A stretch of DNA of 19,974 nt from UBA791 sp963602355 (GTDB lineage: Bacteria; Cyanobacteriota; Vampirovibrionia; Gastranaerophilales; Gastranaerophilaceae), in contig CAVCIU010000031.1 of NCBI GenBank assembly GCA_963602355.1, positions 1 to 19,974 of the forward strand. Direction: 5' to 3'. Position numbers and translations under genes: made by a program. Position 1 is the stretch's first letter. Each line of letters starts with the position of its first letter. The notes beneath the pieces are model-generated. The model worked only from the letters and a program-made list of their open reading frames with translations. It searched no databases and had not been told where the DNA came from. Below, in pieces: positions 14,937 through 19,974 of the stretch.

Positions 14937-16272
14937 GATATTTTTAGATAAAGCAAAAATTAAAATAGAATCAGGTCGTGGCGGTAATGGAACCGTTGCA
15001 TGGCGACGTGAAAAATATGTTGATAAAGGTGGGCCAGCAGGTGGCGACGGTGGAAACGGCGGAGACGTTTATTTTGTTGGTGATGAAGATTTATCAACAC
15101 TTTTAGACTTTAAGTTTAAATCAATTTTTAAAGCAGAAAACGGTGATAATGGTAGAATTAAAAACCAAATCGGTAAATGCGGAAAAGATTTGTATATTAA
15201 AATCCCTGTAGGAACAGTTATTAAAGATGCTAAAACAGGTAAAATCATTGGCGATATAACTCACCATGAACAAACACTTCTTGTTGCAAAAGGTGGTCGT
15301 GGCGGTAGAGGTAATGCAAGATTTGCTACTGCACAAAAAAGAGCGCCTCAATTCTGTGAACCAGGGGAAAGCGGTATTGCTCGTGAACTTGACTTAGAAT
15401 TGAAATTGATTGCTGATGTAGGTTTAATTGGTATGCCAAATGCTGGTAAATCAACTTTGATTAGTGCAATTTCAGCTGCAAAACCAAAAATTGCAGATTA
15501 TCCATTTACAACTCTTGTTCCAAATCTTGGTGTTGTAAAGAAAAGAACAGGCGATTCTTTTGTAGTTGCTGATATTCCTGGGTTGATTGAAGGTGCTAGT
15601 GAAGGTGTCGGTCTTGGTCATGAATTCTTGAAACACGTTGAAAGATGTCGTTTCTTGCTTCATCTTGTTGATTTAACTTCTCAAGATCCAATGGATAACT
15701 ATTTTAAAATCAATGAAGAACTTAAAAAATATTCTGAAAGTTTGTACAATGAATATCAAATCGTTGTTCTAAACAAAGTTGATGCGGTTGATGACGAAAT
15801 TAAAAATCATTACTATGAAGAATTTAAAAAACTTGGTAAAGATGTTTTTGTAATTTCTGCTGCAACTCACCAAAACCTTGATGCTTTGGTTAATTTCGTT
15901 TCAATAAAAGTTGATGAAATTGAAAAACCAGAAATCAAAATTGAAGTTGAAGAAGATTTAGATGCGTATAATAACGATGATAGCGCATTTACTGTTCAAA
16001 AATTCAAAGATACATTTGTCGTTGACGGGGGTAAAATCAAACGTCTAGCTCAAGTTTCTGATGATAGAAATAGACAACAAATGATTAGACTTCAAAATAT
16101 TTTGAAATCAATGGGTGTTTTTGAAGAACTAAGAAAACAAGGTATAAAAGACGGCGACACAATTGTTTTAGGTCATTTAGAACTTGTTTATTATGATGAT
16201 GAATATTATGAAGAAGAAATTGCAGAAGAATTTAACCACGAATTAAGTGATGAATTTGAAGAAAATGAATAA
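14935..16272 (+). CDS. obgE: Obg/CgtA GTPase
   Basis: Essential large-subunit assembly and stress GTPase. 445 residues from ATG 14935. Residues 1-158 form the Gly-rich Obg fold (SGRGGNGTVAWRREKYV, GGDGGNGGDVYF, GGRGGRGNARFAT). The G domain has GMPNAGKST (166-174), DIPGLIEGA (213-221), NKVD (280-283) and a later SAA. An OCT-type C-terminal domain covers about 348-420, followed by an acidic tail. A TTG at 14917 in frame lies upstream of the -10 box and is rejected. No Shine-Dalgarno exists before the ATG, which sits 7 nt after the -10 box, so the mRNA is probably leaderless. Ends in a bidirectional terminator. Confidence 0.96.
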   Translation: MIFLDKAKIKIESGRGGNGTVAWRREKYVDKGGPAGGDGGNGGDVYFVGDEDLSTLLDFKFKSIFKAENGDNGRIKNQIGKCGKDLYIKIPVGTVIKDAKTGKIIGDITHHEQTLLVAKGGRGGRGNARFATAQKRAPQFCEPGESGIARELDLELKLIADVGLIGMPNAGKSTLISAISAAKPKIADYPFTTLVPNLGVVKKRTGDSFVVADIPGLIEGASEGVGLGHEFLKHVERCRFLLHLVDLTSQDPMDNYFKINEELKKYSESLYNEYQIVVLNKVDAVDDEIKNHYYEEFKKLGKDVFVISAATHQNLDALVNFVSIKVDEIEKPEIKIEVEEDLDAYNNDDSAFTVQKFKDTFVVDGGKIKRLAQVSDDRNRQQMIRLQNILKSMGVFEELRKQGIKDGDTIVLGHLELVYYDDEYYEEEIAEEFNHELSDEFEENE

Positions 16273-16275
16273 AAC

Positions 16276-16304
16276 AAAAAGGCGGTTCTTTGAACCGCCT
16301 TTTT
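16276..16304. terminator. Bidirectional terminator after obgE
   Basis: GGCGGTTC (16281-16288), TTT loop, GAACCGCC (16292-16299), flanked by five A and five T. It serves obgE on the plus strand and the small minus-strand gene that converges on it. Confidence 0.95.
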
Positions 16305-16324
16305 AATGTTAAACTCCTTAAAGA

Positions 16325-16555
16325 CTATGCGATACCTAATTGACGCATAACACCGATTTTTTTACCCATTTGACCATTGCTAGTTTGAACAGCACCGTCT
16401 TTGATGCCTAAACCAACTCTGCTGTCATCACCAAAGTTACCGAATGGGTTTCCACCGTCAGCACCTGCTTTTTTAACAGGAGATACAGGTTGGAATTGTT
16501 GAACACCATTGATACCTTTTATCTTTGAAAATGGATTAATTGCATTAAATTCCAT
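16325..16555 (-). CDS. Small protein of unknown function
   Basis: Not recognised. 76 residues, Gly-rich and probably largely disordered, with two NPF motifs (AINPFSKIKGI and GGNPFGNFG) and a conserved-looking C-terminal end NGQMGKKIGVMRQLGIA. No signal peptide, membrane segment or cysteine. AGGAT ribosome site 5 nt before the ATG and a terminator just downstream support a real gene. Divergent from fabI by about 150 bases. Function cannot be inferred. Confidence 0.75.
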   Translation of the reverse strand: MEFNAINPFSKIKGINGVQQFQPVSPVKKAGADGGNPFGNFGDDSRVGLGIKDGAVQTSNGQMGKKIGVMRQLGIA

Positions 16556-16628
16556 ATTTTATCCTTTGTGTTTACTGCTTACATAGTTATAAACATGATT
16601 TTCATTGAATAATTGCCTTTTTTGCTAA

Positions 16629-16672
16629 GTAACATTAAGATTTGTTACATTAAAATGTTTTTGTATTATAAT
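16629..16672 (+). promoter_or_regulatory. fabI promoter with possible operator
   Basis: GTTACA (16644-16649), 17 bases, perfect TATAAT (16667-16672). An inverted repeat GTAAC (16629-16633)/GTTAC (16644-16648) overlaps the -35, and ACATT/AATGT follows. I cannot match it to FapR or FabT operators. Transcript start near 16679 with a 30-nt leader. Confidence 0.55.
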
Positions 16673-16708
16673 CAGTTTATAAACTTAATGAAAAGTGAGG
16701 TATTTATT

Positions 16709-17506
16709 ATGTTAATGAACGGTAAAAAAGGTATTATATTTGGTGTTTCAAACACTCATGGTATTGCATACGGTATTGCAAAAGAATTGTTTGAACAAGG
16801 TGCAGAAATCGCTTTTACATATGCTGGCGAAGCTATGGAAAAACGAGTTAGACCTATTGCAGAAGGTATGAATTCAAAACTTATCATGAGCTGCGATGTT
16901 ACTAATGAAGAAGAGGTTAAAGCTGTTTTTGCTGAATATGAAAAGGTTTACGGCAAATTAGACTTTATGGTTCACGCGGTTGCTTTTGCTAATAGAGAAG
17001 ATTTAACAGGTGAATTTATTAATACTTCAAAACAAGGTTTTGATACAGCTTTAGGTGTAAGCTCTTATTCGTTGATTAGCTTATGTAGAGAAGCTAGACC
17101 ATTGATGAATGAAGGCGCTTCAGTAATTGCTCTTACATATTTAGGTTCAGAAAAATATGTTGCAAACTACAATATTATGGGTGTTGCAAAAGCTACATTA
17201 GAAGCATCAATGAGATATTTAGCAGTAGATTTAGGTAAAGTTGGCGCAAGAATTAATTGCTTGTCAGCTGGTCCTGTTAAAACACTTGCTGCAAAAGGTA
17301 TCGGTGGATTTGATAAAATGTTGAAGGCTGCTATTTTGAAAGCTCCAATGCACAGAAACGTTACACTTGAAGACATCGGTAAAACAGGTGTTTACTTATG
17401 TAGTGATTTATCAAGTGGTGTTACAGGTGAAGTTCTTCACGTAGATTGCGGTTGCCATGCAGTTTATACTTCTATTGAAGAAATGGAAAAACTTTCAGCA
17501 GAGTAA
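16709..17506 (+). CDS. fabI: Enoyl-[acyl-carrier-protein] reductase (NADH type)
   Basis: Last reductive step of each fatty-acid elongation cycle. 265 residues from ATG 16709, chosen because GTGAGG (16695-16700) lies 8 nt upstream and the product then begins MLMNGKKGIIFGVSN as FabI does; ATGs or alternative starts further upstream have no ribosome site. The SDR active site is Tyr154-x6-Lys161 in NYNIMGVAKATLE, with the second FabI tyrosine in LTYLGSEKY. VHAVAFAN is the loop holding the residue matching Gly93 of the E. coli enzyme, here Ala as in staphylococcal FabI. The cofactor loop reads NTHGIAYG rather than the usual x-S-IAxG. The tail (DCGCHAVYTSIEEMEKL) is slightly longer than usual. Single-gene unit ending in an AGTGAGCAG hairpin. 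Confidence 0.95.
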   Translation: MLMNGKKGIIFGVSNTHGIAYGIAKELFEQGAEIAFTYAGEAMEKRVRPIAEGMNSKLIMSCDVTNEEEVKAVFAEYEKVYGKLDFMVHAVAFANREDLTGEFINTSKQGFDTALGVSSYSLISLCREARPLMNEGASVIALTYLGSEKYVANYNIMGVAKATLEASMRYLAVDLGKVGARINCLSAGPVKTLAAKGIGGFDKMLKAAILKAPMHRNVTLEDIGKTGVYLCSDLSSGVTGEVLHVDCGCHAVYTSIEEMEKLSAE

Positions 17507-17533
17507 GCGCGAGAGAGCAAGACAGTTTGAATG

Positions 17534-17567
17534 AATAGTGAGCAGAAAATTTCTGCTCACTATTTTT
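17534..17567 (+). terminator. Intrinsic terminator after fabI (AGTGAGCAG hairpin)
   Basis: Perfect 14-bp stem, AATAGTGAGCAGAA (17534-17547) with its complement at 17551-17564, three-base loop, ending in TTTTT. Its core equals that of the terminator at 5844-5876. Confidence 0.9.
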
Positions 17568-17856
17568 ATGTTTGGTTTTTGTGAAAATGCTGAAAACCCT
17601 TATAAATACTGATTTGGCAATTTTTTGTGAGAAAAATACTTTATATAGATAAGGAAAATTATAAAATAAAAGTATTTCTTAGTATAAATCCTAAAATTTG
17701 GATTGCTTCGTCGTTTCACTTCTCGCAAAGACAGCAACCATTAGGGTTTTACAATTATTATTAAGAAATATGAACTTTTATGCAACAAAAAAGGCAATTT
17801 CTTAAAACTTTTTTACTTTATATAAGAGTAAGAGAGATTTAAGAGAGGCAAACATA
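17568..17856. other. Spacer with degraded dispersed repeats upstream of a small gene
   Basis: No gene seen. At 17699-17732, GGATTGCTTCGTCGTTTCAC followed by TTCTCGCAAAGACA resembles the ATTGCTTCGTCG...CTCGCAATGACA words dispersed in many bacterial genomes. TTAAGAAAT (17761-17769) and ATTTCTTAA (17797-17805) form a 9-bp inverted repeat before AACTTTTTT. A possible -10 (TATATA, 17819-17824) precedes the small gene at 17857. Confidence 0.5.
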
Positions 17857-18024
17857 ATGGCAAACCAATTATTTTCACAAGTTGTAGCTGATTATTACAA
17901 AGCTTCTTCTGAATCAATCAACGCAGCTTCTAAGAAAGATATTAGAAGAAAATCATTAAAAGGTATTATGCAAGAATCATTCTTTCACGGTGCAAGCTAC
18001 CTTGGTTCAAATTTTATCGCTTAA
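17857..18024 (+). CDS. Small 55-residue protein of unknown function
   Basis: Not recognised. It begins MANQLFSQVVADYYKASSES, then INAASKKDIRRKSLKGIMQE and ends SFFHGASYLGSNFIA. Amphipathic, with a basic centre; probably one or two helices. No signal peptide or cysteine. A good ribosome site AAGAGAGG (17841-17848) lies 8 nt before the ATG, codon use resembles the neighbours, and a terminator lies 70 nt downstream, which together support expression. Could be a small regulatory or structural protein; nothing in the context shows which. Confidence 0.7.
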   Translation: MANQLFSQVVADYYKASSESINAASKKDIRRKSLKGIMQESFFHGASYLGSNFIA

Positions 18025-18092
18025 TTAAATAAGCAACGGATTGGGAAATGGGTTAACAAAACGAGGAAAAGGAAAAGGTATTTGATTACAAC

Positions 18093-18115
18093 AGGGCTCG
18101 AAAGAGCCCTTTTTT
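18093..18115 (+). terminator. Intrinsic terminator after the small gene
   Basis: AGGGCTC (18093-18099), GAAA tetraloop, GAGCCCT (18104-18110) and T-run. It ends a 3' untranslated tail of about 70 nt rich in purines. Confidence 0.95.
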
Positions 18116-18345
18116 ATTGCCCAAGTGAGCAGAGGCACGAGCGAAGCGAGAGTCGAGCAACTGTCAACGGAAACGTTGAGCTTTTCGTTGCAGTTGAGAG
18201 CGTTGCCGTTTAATGCGAGCGCAGGAATATTCGAAGGCAAAGACAAGCAGAGCAACACTACGATGGCGACGTAGAAATCTTTGATTTCACAGGAGCCAAA
18301 GCGGGAAGAAAAATTCCTCACTTCTTGCAATATTTATCAATTTCA
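18116..18345. repeat. GC-rich structured block without a gene
   Basis: Clearly richer in G and C than the rest of the window. It opens with AAGTGAGCAGAGGCACGAGC, related to the minus-strand repeat near 7780. TCAACG-GAAA-CGTTGA (18164-18179) is a 6-bp hairpin with a GNRA loop, enclosed by CAACTG (18158-18163) and CAGTTG (18191-18196). The minus-strand open frame through it (to 18330) lacks a ribosome site and protein-like composition. Candidate: intergenic palindromic repeat insertion or structured RNA. Confidence 0.5.
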
Positions 18346-18346
18346 G

Positions 18347-18370
18347 ATTCCGGATCGGAGTCCGGAATGA
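18347..18370. repeat. Palindromic ATTCCGGA/TCCGGAAT repeat
   Basis: Perfect 8-bp arms around six bases, followed by GACA. It resembles the TCCGGA...TCCGGAATGACA words dispersed in many bacterial genomes. Lies just after serA; no T-run, so termination is uncertain. Confidence 0.65.
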
Positions 18371-18385
18371 CAAATACGATTTATC

Positions 18386-19969
18386 TTATAGATGTACGAA
18401 TTTAGCCTCTTGTACACCGTCGATTGATGTAATCTTTTCTAATGATTCGGTTTTAACATTTTTATCTGTACCGATAATCATTATTGAAAGATTTTTATTT
18501 TTAGCGCTTGGAGAAACTAACATTGATTCGATGTTGATGTTGTCGCCACCAATTACTGTTGCAACTTGCGCTACCATTGAAGGTTTGTTGTCGTGTTGTA
18601 CAAGTAAAAGATGTTTTTCTGGTTCAACACTTGTGTTGTAATCATTGATTTTAACGATACGTCTTACATCTTTTGCGATTAATGCGCCAGAAACAGTTGT
18701 ATCATTAGAGTCTGTAATTAATTTAACTGTAATTGTTCCAATATAATCACCTGATTTAGATGATTTAGAAGTAGTAACGTTTATACCTCTGTTTTTAGCA
18801 ATGATTGGTGCGTTTACAAAGTTTACGTCTTGCATGTATGCGCCGAAAACACCTTTTAGGATTGCTGTTTCAAGAGGTGCAGTGTCTAAGTCTGCTAAGT
18901 TGCCTTTGAAAGAAATTTCTAAAGCTTTAACGTTGTCTGTAGAAATTTGTTGAGCGATTGAACCAACTTGAGAAGCTAATTCCATGTAATCTTTTACTGG
19001 TTCTAATTTTTCTGGTTTTAGAGAAGGAATGTTTACAGCATGAAGCGCTGAACCGCCTTTTAATACGTCTCTAATTTGGTTTGCAACGTCAACTGCTACG
19101 TTAATTTGAGCTTCTGAAGTGCTTGCACCTAAGTGAGGTGTTAGAACGATATTTTTTTCAACACCTAAAAGAGGGCATTTAGTGATTTCTGGTTCATCTG
19201 CGTAAACATCGATTGCGCAAGAAGAAACTTTTCCACTTTCTAAAGCATCTTTTAAATCTTGTTCGTTGATAATTCCACCTCTAGCGCAGTTAATAAGTCT
19301 AACACCGTCTTTCATTTTAGCGATTGTTTCTGCGTTTACAAGGTTTAGTGTTTCTGGAGTTTTTGGAACGTGAACTGTTAATACGTCGAATAAATTCCAG
19401 AAATTATTCAAATCTTTAACATATTCTGCACCCATTGATTTTACGTATTCTTCTGTAGCGAATGGGTCGTAAACATAGACTTTCATGCCCATTGCAAGTG
19501 CAACTTTAGAAACGTAAGAACCGATTTTACCAAAACCTATAACACCAAGAGTTTTGCCTTGAACTTCTGTACCTGTGAATTTAGAACGTTCCCATTTGCC
19601 TTCACGAGTAGATTTGCAAGCGGCGGGAATATTTCTCATCATAGACATCATTAGGGCTAGAGTATGTTCTGCGGCTGCTGTAGTGTTTCCGTCAGGTGAG
19701 TTTACAACGATGATACCTTTTTGTGTTGCAGCATTAACATCGATATTGTCAACACCTACACCTGCTCTACCAATAATTTTCATATTTTTAGCAGCTTCAA
19801 TAATTTTTGCTGTAACTTTTGTTTGGCTTCTAACCATTAGGGCATCGTATTCGCCGATGATTTTTACTAAGTCGTCTTCTGATTGAGTTGGAAGAACAAC
19901 AACTTCTGCTGCATCTTCAATAATTTTGCACGCAATATCATTAATTTTGTCTGTTACTAAAACTTTCAA
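18386..19969 (-). CDS. serA: D-3-phosphoglycerate dehydrogenase
   Basis: First step of serine synthesis, NAD-dependent oxidation of 3-phosphoglycerate. 527 residues, the long form. Substrate/nucleotide domains: GRAGVGVDNIDVNAATQKG, Rossmann motif LGVIGFGKIGSYV (about 142-154), INCARGGIINEQDL and the catalytic-histidine segment LTPHLGAST. An intervening domain and a C-terminal ACT domain (LLLVQHDNKPSMVAQVATVI, ending EAKFVHL) are present, as in serine-regulated enzymes. The apparent first codon is TTG (19969-19967), giving [M]KVLVTDKIND; only five bases precede it in the window, so an upstream ATG and the ribosome site cannot be checked and the gene may extend past the edge. Confidence 0.95.
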   Translation of the reverse strand: MKVLVTDKINDIACKIIEDAAEVVVLPTQSEDDLVKIIGEYDALMVRSQTKVTAKIIEAAKNMKIIGRAGVGVDNIDVNAATQKGIIVVNSPDGNTTAAAEHTLALMMSMMRNIPAACKSTREGKWERSKFTGTEVQGKTLGVIGFGKIGSYVSKVALAMGMKVYVYDPFATEEYVKSMGAEYVKDLNNFWNLFDVLTVHVPKTPETLNLVNAETIAKMKDGVRLINCARGGIINEQDLKDALESGKVSSCAIDVYADEPEITKCPLLGVEKNIVLTPHLGASTSEAQINVAVDVANQIRDVLKGGSALHAVNIPSLKPEKLEPVKDYMELASQVGSIAQQISTDNVKALEISFKGNLADLDTAPLETAILKGVFGAYMQDVNFVNAPIIAKNRGINVTTSKSSKSGDYIGTITVKLITDSNDTTVSGALIAKDVRRIVKINDYNTSVEPEKHLLLVQHDNKPSMVAQVATVIGGDNINIESMLVSPSAKNKNLSIMIIGTDKNVKTESLEKITSIDGVQEAKFVHL

Positions 19970-19974
19970 AATAA

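Noticed and set aside
16644..16660. FapR or FabT operator at fabI
   Set aside because: The inverted repeat does not match either known operator consensus.
17041..17190. Triclosan-resistance mutation in FabI
   Set aside because: The Ala at the Gly93-equivalent position is normal in staphylococcal-type FabI, so it is not evidence of selection.
18025..18330. Minus-strand 101-residue open frame
   Set aside because: It starts without a ribosome site, runs through a terminator and the GC-rich repeat block, and has cysteine/leucine-rich composition unlike a real protein.
1..19974. tRNA, rRNA, tmRNA, RNase P RNA, insertion sequence or prophage
   Set aside because: None of their characteristic sequences was seen on reading either strand; a covariance-model scan would be needed to exclude small RNAs.

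Overview
The window is strongly AT-rich and codes densely on both strands. It holds ordinary chromosomal genes; I see no phage, IS element, CRISPR array, defence or secretion cluster. NrdD indicates anaerobic ribonucleotide reduction. A 1247-residue AsmA-like protein suggests a two-membrane (diderm) envelope. RecF, Obg and FabI are of general bacterial type. The AT-rich style and several small lineage-type orphans fit best with a gut Melainabacteria/Gastranaerophilales-like bacterium (non-photosynthetic relative of Cyanobacteria). That placement is inference from style, not from a marker-gene comparison.

Layout. 1-3951: nrdD (minus, cut by the left edge), dnaN (minus), a 351-base divergent intergenic region with repeated GTAAAAAA words, recF (plus, apparently leaderless), and a glutaredoxin overlapping recF tail to tail. 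4021-7585: an M49-like zinc peptidase with an HEXXH motif, then a (ATGAT)10 pentanucleotide array placed at the predicted transcription start of a 489-residue protein of unknown function. 7589-8622: a cluster of four hairpins, then proC (minus). 8636-10031: rpmH-rnpA-unknown-rpsU on the plus strand, ending in a bidirectional terminator. 10081-14885: tsaD followed by the asmA-like gene (minus). 14913-14936: a 24-bp perfect palindrome carrying overlapping -10 boxes for tsaD and obgE. 14935-17506: obgE, a small orphan gene (minus) and fabI. 17507-18385: repeat-rich spacer with a 55-residue orphan gene and a GC-rich structured block. 18386-19969: serA (minus), with its start at the window edge.

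The genes cover DNA synthesis and repair (NrdD, DnaN, RecF), ribosome and tRNA function (L34, RNase P protein, S21, TsaD t6A synthesis, Obg), amino-acid synthesis (ProC, SerA), membrane lipid supply (FabI, AsmA-like) and thiol redox (glutaredoxin). The mixture dnaN/recF plus rpmH/rnpA resembles a scrambled version of the classical origin neighbourhood, although dnaA and convincing DnaA boxes are absent here.

I did not find an obvious new multi-gene system. The most unusual signals are regulatory: two genes whose -10 box sits 7 nt before the ATG (recF, obgE), a symmetric divergent promoter, the pentanucleotide array at a transcript 5' end, iteron-like words upstream of recF, and a dispersed AGTGAGCAG hairpin family used as terminators.
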